Assembly (NCBI GenBank): GCA_963815045.1
Contig: CAWFET010000003.1
Coordinates: 620,001 to 684,000 of the forward strand
Direction: 5' to 3'
From: DASUPK01 sp963815045
Lineage (GTDB): Bacteria; Actinomycetota; Thermoleophilia; Solirubrobacterales; 70-9
DNA: 64,000 nucleotides
In this document: positions 34,525 through 46,185 of the stretch, one piece after another
How the letters are laid out: each line of letters opens with the position of its first letter
Position numbering within the stretch: position 1 is the first letter of the stretch
The notes under the pieces: model-generated
Databases searched by the model: none
Told to the model about the DNA's origin: nothing
What the model saw: the letters and a program-made list of their open reading frames with translations, nothing else
Translations under genes and position numbers: made by a program

Positions 34525-35310
34525 ATGCCTTCCAAGTCCAAGGAAGAGAAAAGGAAGCCCAAAGACGCGCCCGAGAAGGCTGAGGAGCAGGCCGCCGAGG
34601 AGCAGGCCGCCGCCCCGATCCCCGAGTACCGCCGGATCGGCCACAAGGGCGCCGACGCGATCGTCGCCGGCAATACGCCGGAGAGCTTCGACGCCGCGGT
34701 CGATCACGGCGTGGACATCATCGAGCTCGATGTCCTGCGGGAGCAGGAGGGTCGGCTGATCGTTGCCCACGACTTCGACGAGGCCCTGCGCCGCCAGCCC
34801 ATGGACCTGACCGAGGCGCTGGATCTGTTCACCGAGCCGCCGCTCGACGAGGTCGAGATCGATTGCGATTTGAAGCTCTCAGGGAGCGAGGCCGAGCTCG
34901 CCGGGGCTATCGCCGGTCGCGGTCTCCTCGACCGGGCCATGGTCTCAACCCAGGAGATCGAGAGCCTGCGCAAGCTGCGCCAGCTCGAGCCCGACCTTCG
35001 CCTGGGCTGGACCTACCCGAGGACGAAGCGGGACTGGACCCAATACCCGTGGGCGCAGCCCGCGCTGCGGGCGGGGCTATCCGCCCTTCGCCGCCGCTAT
35101 CCGAGCACGCTGGCGAAGCAGGCACCGGACCTGCAGGTGAACTCCGTCTGGGTCTATCACCCGATCATCACGCCGAAGGCCGTCGAGGTCGCTCACGACC
35201 TCGGCCTCGAGCTGATGGCATGGACCGTCGACGATGCCGAGCGCATGCGCGAGCTGCTCGCGATGGGCGTGGACGGGATCGTCTCGAACGACCCGAGACT
35301 GTTCGTCTAG
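34525..35310 (+). CDS. Glycerophosphodiester phosphodiesterase family protein
   Basis: The 261-residue protein starts with a charged Lys/Glu/Ala-rich segment (1-30), then a TIM-barrel GDPD domain. The catalytic opening is I-G-H-K-G-A (most members have H-R-G), followed by NTPESFDAAVDHGVDIIELDVL, in which the E-x-D metal ligands are seen, and VAHD with the second catalytic His. The C-terminal motif MAWTVDDAERM with GVDGIVSNDP is standard. It should release alcohols from glycerophosphodiesters. No signal peptide is present. Its stop overlaps the convergent UbiB-like gene by 4 bp. Confidence 0.9.
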   Translation: MPSKSKEEKRKPKDAPEKAEEQAAEEQAAAPIPEYRRIGHKGADAIVAGNTPESFDAAVDHGVDIIELDVLREQEGRLIVAHDFDEALRRQPMDLTEALDLFTEPPLDEVEIDCDLKLSGSEAELAGAIAGRGLLDRAMVSTQEIESLRKLRQLEPDLRLGWTYPRTKRDWTQYPWAQPALRAGLSALRRRYPSTLAKQAPDLQVNSVWVYHPIITPKAVEVAHDLGLELMAWTVDDAERMRELLAMGVDGIVSNDPRLFV

Positions 35311-36845
35311 ACCCTCGTCGGGAACACCGGGGTCTGCTTCGTCCCCCGGCTCTCGAAGTAGCGCCACTCCGCCTCTCCGAGCACTGTGGAGGGCGGGTCC
35401 GCGTAGACCCACTCGCGCATGATCCGGTGCCAGTTGGCCGTCGCCCGCAGCTGAGCGAGCACGGCGAGCAGCCCGGTCTCCATGCGGCGGCCCATCAGCT
35501 CGTCGGCCGGGAGGCTCTCCTTGCGCACCAGGTCGAAGAAGTCGGAGCGCGGGTCCGAGGTCACCTCGATCATCTTCATGACCCGCTTCGGGCTGATGCG
35601 GACCTCACCGTCCTCCAAATACCAGCCGCCGACCATCTTCACGTGATCCATCAGCCGCTCGGCGTCGACCCGGGTGGGGTCGTTGACGAAGCCCAGGTCG
35701 TGCAGCGCCTGCCGGAGCTCCTCGGGGTCGTCCCGGCCGGCGGCGTCGACGGCCCGCTGCTCGAGCTCGATCTGCTGGCGCGTGACGCGCTTGGTCATCC
35801 CGAAGTCGAGGAACGCGACGCGGCCGTCCTCCATCAGCAGGTAGTTGCCCGGATGGGTGTCGGCGTTGAAGTGCTGCAGGTGGTAGATCGAGCCGAAGCA
35901 GAAGCGGAAGACGATCTCGCCGAAGATGTCGCGCTCGTCCTGTTCGAGCCCTTTGACCTCGTCGAAGCCGCGGCCCTCGACGTAGTCGGAGACCAGGACC
36001 CGCCGCCGCGAGAGCCGCGAGTGGACCTTGGGAACGAAGATGAAGGGGTGCCCCTCGTAGGCGCGGGCGAAGGTTCGCTGGTTCTGCGCTTCGAACTCGT
36101 AGTCGAGCTCTTCCAGGACGCGCTCGCGCAGCTCCGACGCCACGGCTTTCGCGTCGAGCCCAGGCGCCAGCACCCTCGCCAGCCGGACCAGAATCCCCGC
36201 GTTGGCTACGTCCGACTCGAGGGCGTCGGCGATCCCCGGGTACTGGATCTTGACCGCGACCGGCGTGCCGTCGTGGAGGGTGGCGCGGTGGACCTGCCCG
36301 ATCGAGGCGGCGGCGAAGGCCTCCTCCTCGATCGATCCGAACACCCTCTCGGGGCTCTCGTCGTACTCCTCCTCGAGCACGCCGCGGACCTTGTCCCAGG
36401 GCATCGCCGGCGCGTGGGTGCGCAGCTTGGAGAGCTGGTCCTGGTAGATCTCGCGGTACTCGGGCGGCAGGAAGTCGACGTCGATGAACGACGCCATCTG
36501 GCCGATCTTCATCGCGGCGCCCTTCATCTCCCCGAGGACCGACGCCATCTTGAGCGCCGACTCGATGTGCCGCGTCTCCAGCCGCTCCTGCGCCTTCTCC
36601 TCGGAGCGGACCACGTTCGCTGCCGCGGTGCCGGCGTACCGCGTGGCCTGGCCGCCTATCGCGGTGCCGAGCTTGGCCGAGCGCCCGATGCGCGTCTGCG
36701 GGATCTTCCGCTCCTGCTTCTCGGGTTCCGGGGGCGTGGAGCGAGCGCGATCGCTCAGGTCGGCACGCAGAACCTGGATCGCCCAGTTCTGGCTTTCCTC
36801 GCGGTTTCCCTGCTCAGATCGGTCGCTGTCTCGGTCGCTGCCCAT
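35307..36845 (-). CDS. ABC1/UbiB-family atypical kinase
   Basis: The 512-residue protein has the UbiB signature set: the KxGQ motif in GAAMKIGQMASF, the Ala-rich loop AAASIGQVHRA that replaces the Gly-rich loop, the lysine in VAVKIQYPG, the catalytic-loop D-T-H-P-G-N and the metal motif L-D-F-G. UbiB proteins are ATPases linked to isoprenoid quinone or lipid metabolism. The N-terminal 60 residues are polar and charged. No C-terminal membrane helix is evident. Start ATG 36845 has GGGAG close upstream. The Ala loop sits at about residue 186-196. Confidence 0.92.
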   Translation of the reverse strand: MGSDRDSDRSEQGNREESQNWAIQVLRADLSDRARSTPPEPEKQERKIPQTRIGRSAKLGTAIGGQATRYAGTAAANVVRSEEKAQERLETRHIESALKMASVLGEMKGAAMKIGQMASFIDVDFLPPEYREIYQDQLSKLRTHAPAMPWDKVRGVLEEEYDESPERVFGSIEEEAFAAASIGQVHRATLHDGTPVAVKIQYPGIADALESDVANAGILVRLARVLAPGLDAKAVASELRERVLEELDYEFEAQNQRTFARAYEGHPFIFVPKVHSRLSRRRVLVSDYVEGRGFDEVKGLEQDERDIFGEIVFRFCFGSIYHLQHFNADTHPGNYLLMEDGRVAFLDFGMTKRVTRQQIELEQRAVDAAGRDDPEELRQALHDLGFVNDPTRVDAERLMDHVKMVGGWYLEDGEVRISPKRVMKMIEVTSDPRSDFFDLVRKESLPADELMGRRMETGLLAVLAQLRATANWHRIMREWVYADPPSTVLGEAEWRYFESRGTKQTPVFPTRV

Positions 36846-36909
36846 GGTCTCCCGTCATTTTCTATCCTGCCGCCCGAGCGTACCCTGCCCGCCGCCCGGC
36901 GCAGGTGCG

Positions 36910-36915
36910 TACTCT
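36910..36915 (+). promoter_or_regulatory. Candidate -10 box (TACTCT) for rplY, leaderless type
   Basis: TACTCT ends 7 nt before ATG 36923 with no Shine-Dalgarno sequence. Confidence 0.5.
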
Positions 36916-36922
36916 CACACGA

Positions 36923-37645
36923 ATGGCACAGGCCCGCACCACACTCAAGGTCTCTCCGCGCGACATCTTCGGGTCGCGCGCCACCCGCCGCTTGCGCAAG
37001 GACGGCCTCGTTCCCGGCGTCGTCTATGGACAGGGCGGCGAGGCCCGCCCCTTCCAGGTGCCGGCGCGTGAGCTTCGAGTGGTGCTCCAGGAGGGGCAGA
37101 CGCTGCTCGATTTGGAGGTCGACGGCTCGGCCGCGGTGCCGGTCGTGATCAAGGATCAGCAGCACCACCCGGTGCGTGGTGAGGTCACTCATCTCGACTG
37201 CCTCGAGGTTCGCCTCGACGAGGAGATCCAGTCCGAGGTCGCCATCGAGCTCGAGGGCGCCGACAACGCGCCCGGTGTCCGCGAGGGCGGCGTGCTCGAG
37301 CACGTCACCCGCGAGATCACGGTCGAGGCGCTGCCGACCGAGATCCCCGAGCAGATCGTCGTGGACGTTTCCGAGATGGAGATCAACGACACGATCAACC
37401 TCGCCTCCGTCTCAATCCCCAGCGGCGTCAAGCTGATGGCGGATGAGCCGGAGGAGATCACCATCGCCACCCTGAGCCCGCCGCGCGTCGAGGAGGAGCC
37501 CGAGCCCGAGCTCGAGGAGGAGGCCGAGCTCGTCGGCGAGGGCGAGGAGGGCGCCGAGGGCGAGGAGGGCGCCGCCGAGGGCGAGGGCGAGCAGGCGGAG
37601 GCCGCCGAGGGCGAGGGCGGCGGCGACGAGTCCGGCGGGGAGTAG
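36923..37645 (+). CDS. rplY: 50S ribosomal protein L25 (general stress protein CTC type)
   Basis: The 240-residue protein binds 5S rRNA. The N-terminal L25 domain (about 5-95) contains RDIFGSRATRRLRKDGLVPGVVYG, and the C-terminal CTC beta domain (about 97-190) contains VRLDEEIQSEV and GGVLEHVTREITVEALP. The last 50 residues are an almost pure Glu/Gly/Ala tail, longer than usual. ATG 36923 follows a TACTCT box. The TAG stop is in the same frame as pth, and GGGGAG just before it probably serves the pth start. Confidence 0.96.
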   Translation: MAQARTTLKVSPRDIFGSRATRRLRKDGLVPGVVYGQGGEARPFQVPARELRVVLQEGQTLLDLEVDGSAAVPVVIKDQQHHPVRGEVTHLDCLEVRLDEEIQSEVAIELEGADNAPGVREGGVLEHVTREITVEALPTEIPEQIVVDVSEMEINDTINLASVSIPSGVKLMADEPEEITIATLSPPRVEEEPEPELEEEAELVGEGEEGAEGEEGAAEGEGEQAEAAEGEGGGDESGGE

Positions 37646-37648
37646 TCC

Positions 37649-38233
37649 CTGTCCCTGTTTCGCCGCCGGTCGCCGCGCGAGTCGCGGGCCGACGCGCTGA
37701 TCGTCGGGCTGGGGAACCCGGGGAGCCGGTACGCCGCCACCCGCCACAACCTCGGCTTCGGGGTGGCCGCTGAGCTCTCCCGCCGCTGGGACCTGCCGAA
37801 GGCGCGGAAGCGGTACGGCGGCCTGTTCGCCGAGGGACGCACCGTTCCGGGTGGCCCCCGCGTCGCGATCCTCCTGCCCCAGACCTTCATGAACGACTCC
37901 GGCTCGGCCGTCGGGCCCGCGCGCGGAGAGCTGGGGGTCCCGCTCGATCACGTGATCGCGATCCACGACGAGATCGACCTGCCCTTCGGCGAGGTGCGCT
38001 CCAAGCTCGGCGGTGGGGTGGCCGGGCACAACGGGTTGAAGAGCCTTGATCGGGGACTGGGCGGCCGGGACTTCTGGCGGGTCCGTGGAGGTGTCGGCCG
38101 ACCCGACTCGACCGATCCTGAAATCGTCTCCTCCTATGTCCTGTCCCGCTTCCGAGAGCCACGCGAAGAGGTCGAGATGCTGATCGGATCGGCCGCCGAC
38201 GAGGTGGAGCGCCTCGTCGAGGAGATCGACTGA
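37649..38233 (+). CDS. pth: Peptidyl-tRNA hydrolase, probable CTG start
   Basis: The enzyme recycles tRNA from stalled peptidyl-tRNA. The essential N-terminal motif G20-L-G-N-P-G and the catalytic His33 in TRHN lie upstream of the first in-frame GTG (37763), so that codon cannot be the start. No ATG, GTG or TTG exists between the rplY stop and the motif. CTG 37649 gives MSLFRRRSPRES before the core (194 residues total) and has GGGGAG 6 nt upstream. CTG 37655 is a second option. Later motifs are LPQTFMNDSG, IHDEIDLPFG and GVAGHNGLKS, all complete. It overlaps the next gene by 1 bp (TGATG). Confidence 0.93.
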   Translation: MSLFRRRSPRESRADALIVGLGNPGSRYAATRHNLGFGVAAELSRRWDLPKARKRYGGLFAEGRTVPGGPRVAILLPQTFMNDSGSAVGPARGELGVPLDHVIAIHDEIDLPFGEVRSKLGGGVAGHNGLKSLDRGLGGRDFWRVRGGVGRPDSTDPEIVSSYVLSRFREPREEVEMLIGSAADEVERLVEEID

Positions 38234-38955
38234 TGTCGCTGACCAGCTACACGGTCGACGAGAAGCAGGTGGCGCTGATCCGGCTGGAGCGCGCGGAGGC
38301 TCGCAACGCGATGAACACCCAGATGCTCGAGGAGCTGCTCGAGCACCTGGATCGGGCGAAGGGGGAGGAGGGGGCCCGGGTCATGGTGATCTCCTCCAAC
38401 GACCACCTCGGCCTCTCCGCCGGGGCGGACGTCAAGGAGGAGCTCGACGAGGACGGACGGGTGCGCCGCATGGAGCTCTTCGCCCAGGTCTATGACGAGC
38501 TGACCGCCTTTCCGAAGCCCACGGTCGCGGCCTGTCACGGCTCCGTGGTCGGCGGGGGCGCCGAGGTTGCCGTGGCCTGCGACCTGCGAGTCGGCGGCTC
38601 CAACCTGAGGATGCGCTTCCCAGGCGCCGAGCTCGGCGTGCCGGTCGGCCCGGCCCGGCTGGTCACGCTCTGCGGCCTGGCGACGGCGAAGTACCTGCTC
38701 CTCACCTCGCGCAACGTGAGCGCCGATGAGGCGCTCCGCATGGGGCTGGTCCACCGCGTGGCCCCGGCGGCCGGCACGGAGGACGCGGCTCTCGACCTCG
38801 CGGCGGAGGTCGCCGCGCACCCACCGGAGGCGGTCGCCCGGCTCAAGCAGATGCTCCACCGCTGGGATGGCGTCGTGGAGCGGACGGCCGACGAGGGCCG
38901 CGGGCAGGTCGAGTGGCAACGAACCGGCCCCGGCCTGCCGTACGGGCGCTCCTAG
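38233..38955 (+). CDS. Enoyl-CoA hydratase/isomerase family protein
   Basis: A 240-residue crotonase-fold protein. The oxyanion-hole regions are seen as SAGADVKE and HGSVVGGGAEVAVACDLRV, and the position of the catalytic acids is around P-G-A-E-L-G-V, with one Glu preserved. The C-terminal HRWDGVVERTADEG helix is typical. It could hydrate enoyl-CoA in beta-oxidation or act on a related CoA ester; the substrate is not defined. The ATG overlaps the pth stop, so it is the third gene of the rplY-pth transcript. It is shorter than the usual 255-260 residues by a few residues in the linker. Confidence 0.85.
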   Translation: MSLTSYTVDEKQVALIRLERAEARNAMNTQMLEELLEHLDRAKGEEGARVMVISSNDHLGLSAGADVKEELDEDGRVRRMELFAQVYDELTAFPKPTVAACHGSVVGGGAEVAVACDLRVGGSNLRMRFPGAELGVPVGPARLVTLCGLATAKYLLLTSRNVSADEALRMGLVHRVAPAAGTEDAALDLAAEVAAHPPEAVARLKQMLHRWDGVVERTADEGRGQVEWQRTGPGLPYGRS

Positions 38956-38981
38956 CCCCTAGCGGGGCATGTGCCCAGAGA

Positions 38982-39317
38982 CTAGGCGAGCACCCACATC
39001 TCCTTGAACGGCAAGGTCATGTGCCACGTCGTCGTCACTCCTTTCGGCAACGCCGCCATGTCACCGGTCTTGAGCTCCAGCGTCGGACCGTCTGCGATCT
39101 CGATCCGGGCCTCGCCCTCCAGCACGACAAGGACCTGGACTGCCGGAAGTGTCCATACCGCCTCCGGATTGGCCTCCTTCGGGAACCGGCTCAATCCGGC
39201 CCGCACTTCGCCGTTGTCAAAGAGCACGTGCTCCTCGGCGTCCCCGCCGATCTCGTCGTCCGGGTGGTAGTCGGCCGTCGAGACGTTGGAGACGAAAACA
39301 CCGGGATGAACCTCCAT
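38982..39317 (-). CDS. Small cupin-domain protein
   Basis: A 111-residue single-domain cupin. The second half reads VQVLVVLEGEARIEIADGPTLELKTGDMAALPKGV, a conserved cupin motif 1/2 arrangement, but the usual metal His residues of motif 1 are replaced (LPAVQVLVVLEG), so metal binding is doubtful. ATG 39317 has AAGGAG 5 nt upstream, so it uses a leadered mRNA. The function is unknown; small cupins often bind sugars or act as isomerases or regulators. It is convergent with the enoyl-CoA hydratase gene, with 26 bp between them. Confidence 0.75.
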   Translation of the reverse strand: MEVHPGVFVSNVSTADYHPDDEIGGDAEEHVLFDNGEVRAGLSRFPKEANPEAVWTLPAVQVLVVLEGEARIEIADGPTLELKTGDMAALPKGVTTTWHMTLPFKEMWVLA

Positions 39318-39411
39318 TGATGCTCCTTCGATCGCATTGACATTGAGTCGATCGTCTTCACATGACGCACCGATTACAAGGCCGAAAATGGTCCGTCGCT
39401 AAGCTCGGTCA

Positions 39412-39428
39412 AGGCCGGGCACCGGCCT
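39412..39428 (+). other. Hairpin (7 bp) in the cupin-mfd gap
   Basis: AGGCCGG-gca-CCGGCCT is a perfect stem with a 3-nt loop, about 80 nt before mfd. The 188-bp gap between cupin and mfd holds this hairpin and a second one at 39470-39489; nothing else is recognised in it. Confidence 0.5.
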
Positions 39429-39469
39429 CAAACGGGCTGCTCCTGGCGGAGCACCTACGCATCAACCGA

Positions 39470-39489
39470 CCCGGATCTACCGATCCGGG
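39470..39489 (+). other. Hairpin (8 bp) just upstream of mfd
   Basis: CCCGGATC-tacc-GATCCGGG is a perfect stem followed by CGTTTGT, 16 nt before ATG 39506. It could be an attenuator-like or protective 5' structure, or a terminator for transcription coming from upstream. Confidence 0.5.
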
Positions 39490-39505
39490 CGTTTGTCGTG
39501 TCCAT

Positions 39506-42796
<3,291 letters not shown>

Positions 42797-42807
42797 GTGA
42801 TGACGGT

Positions 42808-42813
42808 TATGCT
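42808..42813 (+). promoter_or_regulatory. Candidate -10 box (TATGCT), leaderless type
   Basis: TATGCT ends 9 nt before GTG 42823, 11 nt after the mfd stop. Confidence 0.4.
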
Positions 42814-42822
42814 GCCGCCCCT

Positions 42823-44202
42823 GTGAAGAGCGGTTTCTTCTCGAAGCGCAACCTGGCGATCATCTTCGGCGCGGTCCTCGTGCTGATGGTCGTGATCGTC
42901 GCCGCGGCCGTCGGCCTGGGGCACCCGAGCGTTCCGTCGGACGACGTCGCGGTGGTCGACGACGCCAGCATCAACGTGCCCGGCCTGGTCCAGGACGGAC
43001 ATATCTCGAAGACGAACTTCAACCGCTTCCTGCTGCAGACTGCCAAGCAGAACGGGCAGCAGACAGTCCCACAGCCGAGCAACCCCCAGTACAAGCAGCT
43101 CAAGGACCAGGCGATGCAGACCGTTCTCCAGATCGCCTGGATCGTCGGCGAGGCGAGCCGCCAGGGCATCACCTTCACCGACACCGAGGTCAATCAGTCG
43201 CTCCAGCAGATCAAGTCTCAGTTCAAGACGCAGGCCGAGTACGTGAAGGCCCGGGATCAGGCCGGCCTCACCGACGCGGATGTGCTGGAGCGGGCGAAGC
43301 TCCAGCTGATCCAGAACAAGATCCAGGACAAGGTCCAGAACAGCGTCGGTACCGTCTCCAACGGCGACGCCCAGAAGTACTACGACGCGAACAAGAGCCA
43401 GTTCACGCAGCCGGCGAAGCGCACGATCAGGATCGTCCAGAACAGGGACGCCCACCAGATCAACCTCGCCTACCAGGCGCTCCGCGCCGATGACTCCGCT
43501 GCGAACTGGAAGAAGGTGGCGGCGCAGTACTCGACGGATCCGACCTCGAAGGACAAGGGCGGGCTCCGCACCGACGTCGTGCCCGGCTCGTTCCAGCAGC
43601 CGCTCGACGACGACATCTTCAAGGCACCTCTCCACGAGATCCAGGGCCCTGTCATCACCCCGACCGGCAACTTCGTCTTCGAGGTCGAAACGGCCACGCC
43701 CGAGAAGGTCACGGGCTTCGACGAGACCTCCCCATCGACGACCGGCGGCCCCGGCGGCAAGCTGAGCGACCAGATCAAGCAGCAGATCAAGAGCCAGCAG
43801 CAGCAGGAGAGGCTGACCGCCTTCGGCTCGGACTTCCGCGATTACTGGACGAACCTGACCCAGTGCGCGAGCGACTACCTGGTTACGGGCTGCGACAACT
43901 TCAACAACGCATCGCCGACCTGCGATCCGTCCAAGCTGGCACCGGGACAGCCCGGCACACCTAGCGGCGGTGGATGCCCGGCGCCCGTATTCGCGTTCTG
44001 CCAGGAGGCCACGAGCTCGAGCGGCGCCCCCACCAACGGACAGCTGCAGTGCTCGGGCACGGGCCCCACCCCCGGTGCGCCGGGCTCCTTCAAGCCGTTC
44101 GCGTCGGTCGGTGGCGGCACCCCGCAGGCTCCACATCCCGCTGGTGGGGCGGCGACGGCTCCCGCAACGCCGAACCTCCAAGGGCTGACCGGCGCCGGCT
44201 AG
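42823..44202 (+). CDS. Membrane-anchored peptidyl-prolyl isomerase (SurA/PrsA-like foldase)
   Basis: The 459-residue protein has an N-terminal anchor (about 10-30, LAIIFGAVLVLMVVIVAAAVG), a SurA N-terminal-like helical region (about 60-190), and a parvulin-type domain (about 195-300) with RTIRIVQNRDAHQ, YSTDPTSKDKGGLR and the final FVFEVETATP strand. It would help fold secreted proteins outside the cell. The C-terminal 100 residues are Gly/Pro/Ser-rich with six Cys residues (e.g. QCASDYLVTGC), probably disulfide-bonded. GTG 42823 follows a TATGCT box. In mycobacteria the lipoprotein LpqU lies near mfd and eno; the gene here is unrelated in sequence as far as can be seen. Confidence 0.85.
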   Translation: MKSGFFSKRNLAIIFGAVLVLMVVIVAAAVGLGHPSVPSDDVAVVDDASINVPGLVQDGHISKTNFNRFLLQTAKQNGQQTVPQPSNPQYKQLKDQAMQTVLQIAWIVGEASRQGITFTDTEVNQSLQQIKSQFKTQAEYVKARDQAGLTDADVLERAKLQLIQNKIQDKVQNSVGTVSNGDAQKYYDANKSQFTQPAKRTIRIVQNRDAHQINLAYQALRADDSAANWKKVAAQYSTDPTSKDKGGLRTDVVPGSFQQPLDDDIFKAPLHEIQGPVITPTGNFVFEVETATPEKVTGFDETSPSTTGGPGGKLSDQIKQQIKSQQQQERLTAFGSDFRDYWTNLTQCASDYLVTGCDNFNNASPTCDPSKLAPGQPGTPSGGGCPAPVFAFCQEATSSSGAPTNGQLQCSGTGPTPGAPGSFKPFASVGGGTPQAPHPAGGAATAPATPNLQGLTGAG

Positions 44203-44203
44203 C

Positions 44204-44829
44204 CTGGAATCGCTCCGGCACCTCGACGAGGTCACTCGCCGCCTGAGGCGGGAGTGCCCGTGGGATCGCGAGCAGGACGCCCGCTCGATCGTCCCGCACA
44301 CGGTCGAGGAGGCCTACGAGCTGGCCGACGCCGCAAGCCGCGACGACACCGCGGCGATGGTCGACGAGCTGGGCGACGTGCTCTTCCAGGTCATGTTCCT
44401 GTCCCTGCTCCTGGAGGAGAGGGGAGAGGGGGACCTGGCGGCGGTCGCGGAGTCCTGCGCCGCGAAGCTGATCCGCCGCCACCCGCACGTCTACGGGAGA
44501 TAGGGCGCGCGAAGGGAGGAGGACGAGCAGGCGAGGTCCTCTCCCAGTGGGAGGACATCAAGCGGGAGGTGGAGGGCGGAGGCGATCCCTCCGAGCTGCC
44601 CGAGAACCTGCCGGCGCTGCTCTATGCGCGCAAGGTGCTCCGGCGGGTCGATCCCGAGGGCTCGGCCGGGGACGACAAGCCCGGGGGCCCGCAATCCGAT
44701 CCCGCAACCAGGGCCGAGGCCGAGCAGCTCGTCGGCACCCTGCTGATGGAGGCCGTCGCGGCCTCGAGGCGCCTTGGCGTGGACCCGGAGCTCGCGCTCC
44801 GGCAGACGGCCCGCAGTCTTCTCGACTAG
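44204..44829 (+). pseudogene. mazG: Nucleoside triphosphate pyrophosphohydrolase MazG, interrupted by a -1 frameshift
   Basis: MazG hydrolyses NTPs to NMPs and limits mutagenic nucleotides. The first frame (from CTG 44204) encodes LRHLDEVTRRLRRECPWDREQ and VEEAYELADAA, with DELGDVLFQVMF, all standard MazG motifs, and then stops at TAG 44501-44503 directly after RRHPHVYG. The second half (EVLSQWEDIKRE through LPALLYARKV to LGVDPELAL) continues in the -1 frame to TAG 44827-44829. The shift falls between about 44494 and 44530, near a purine-rich run. The frame also lacks a canonical start codon. It may be a degraded gene or an assembly error. Confidence 0.85.
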
Positions 44830-44832
44830 CGT
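44827..44832 (+). promoter_or_regulatory. Candidate -10 box (TAGCGT) for eno, built on the mazG stop
   Basis: The TAG stop of the mazG remnant is the first half of TAGCGT, which ends 9 nt before ATG 44842. Confidence 0.4.
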
Positions 44833-44841
44833 TCCGCGTCG

Positions 44842-46146
44842 ATGTCGACGATCGAGAGCATCCACGGCAGGCAGGTGCTCGACTCGCGGGGCAACCCGAC
44901 GGTTGAGGTCGAGGTCGTGCTCGAGTCCGGCGCGCGCGGGCTCGCCGCAGTCCCATCCGGGGCATCCACCGGCGAGTACGAGGCGGTCGAGCTGCGCGAC
45001 GGTGGCGGCGAATACGGGGGCAAGGCCGTCACCAAGGCGGTCTCACATGTGAATGGCGAGATCGCCGAAGCCCTCAAGGGAGCGCGCGCCGCCGAGCAGT
45101 CGGCACTCGACCGGACGATGATCGAGCTCGACGGGACTCCCAACAAGGGCAGGCTCGGCGCCAATGCGATCCTCGGCGTCTCCCTGGCGACCGCGAAGGC
45201 CGCGGCCGCCGATACGGGCCAGCCCCTCTACGACTACTTCGCGGAGCTCTATGCAGCCACCGGAGCCAAGGACGCCGGACCGGCGGAGGTGCTGCCGGTG
45301 CCGATGATGAACGTCCTCAACGGGGGCGCGCACGCCGACAACGCGGTCGACTTCCAGGAGTTCATGGTCGTCCCCGCGGGCTCCGCGACGTTCGCGGAGT
45401 GCCTGCGGGTGGGCGCCGAGGTCTACCACGGCCTGAAAGGAATCCTCGGGAAGAAGGGCCTCTCGACCGGCGGCGGGGACGAGGGCGGCTTTGCGCCCGA
45501 CCTCGAGTCCAATCGCGCCGCGCTCGACTTCCTGATCGATGCGATCGAGGAGGCCGGGTACGCCCCGGGCGTGGACGTGATGATCGCCTTGGACCCGGCG
45601 ACGAGCGAGCTCTTCGACGACGGCAAGTACGTCCTCGAGCATGAGGGGCGCACCCTGACGTCCGTCGAGATGGCCGACTACTGGCACGACATCCGCGCTC
45701 GCTTCCCAGTCGTCTCGATCGAGGACGGCATGGACGAGGAGGACTGGGACGGCTGGAAGGCGCTGACCGAGAAGATCGGCGATCTCTGCCAGCTGGTCGG
45801 CGACGACAACTTCGTCACCAATCCCGAGCGGCTGCGGCGGGGGATCGAGATGGGGGTCGCGAACTCGATCCTCGTGAAGCTCAACCAGATTGGCACTGTC
45901 ACAGAGACCCTGGAGACCATCCAAATCGCGCGGGACGCCGGCTACACGACCGTGATCTCACATCGCTCGGGCGAGACCGAGGACACAACCATCGCCGACC
46001 TCGCGGTGGGCACGCGCGCGGGCCAGATCAAGACCGGCGCGCCCTCGCGGTCGGATCGAGTTGCGAAGTACAACCGGCTGCTCCGGATCGAGGAAGAGCT
46101 CGGCGACCGGGCGAAGTTCCCAGGTTCCTCGGTTTTCGACCGCTAG
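44842..46146 (+). CDS. eno: Enolase
   Basis: The 434-residue enzyme interconverts 2-phosphoglycerate and phosphoenolpyruvate. It begins MSTIESIHGRQVLDSRGNPTVE and includes SGASTGEYEAVELRDG, GGDEGGFAPDL with the catalytic Glu region, SIEDGMDEEDWDGW with metal ligands, and SHRSGETEDT near the end. Length and motif order are normal. The position between mazG and the DivIC-like gene is conserved in Actinomycetota. The TAG stop is 39 bp before the next start. Confidence 0.98.
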   Translation: MSTIESIHGRQVLDSRGNPTVEVEVVLESGARGLAAVPSGASTGEYEAVELRDGGGEYGGKAVTKAVSHVNGEIAEALKGARAAEQSALDRTMIELDGTPNKGRLGANAILGVSLATAKAAAADTGQPLYDYFAELYAATGAKDAGPAEVLPVPMMNVLNGGAHADNAVDFQEFMVVPAGSATFAECLRVGAEVYHGLKGILGKKGLSTGGGDEGGFAPDLESNRAALDFLIDAIEEAGYAPGVDVMIALDPATSELFDDGKYVLEHEGRTLTSVEMADYWHDIRARFPVVSIEDGMDEEDWDGWKALTEKIGDLCQLVGDDNFVTNPERLRRGIEMGVANSILVKLNQIGTVTETLETIQIARDAGYTTVISHRSGETEDTTIADLAVGTRAGQIKTGAPSRSDRVAKYNRLLRIEEELGDRAKFPGSSVFDR

Positions 46147-46185
46147 GCAGCAGGAAACTGCCGCCCCGGGCACGAATCTCAGGGC

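Noticed and set aside
34863..37148. Long + strand frame antisense to the UbiB-like gene
   Set aside because: It is opposite a kinase with all family motifs and has no recognisable domain itself.
37490..37645. GAGGGCGAG-type repeats at the end of rplY
   Set aside because: They encode the Glu/Gly tail of L25; the repeat follows codon structure.
39362..39505. Extended N-terminus of Mfd from an upstream start
   Set aside because: The extra 48 residues run through two DNA hairpins and show no Mfd similarity; ATG 39506 fits the family N-terminus.
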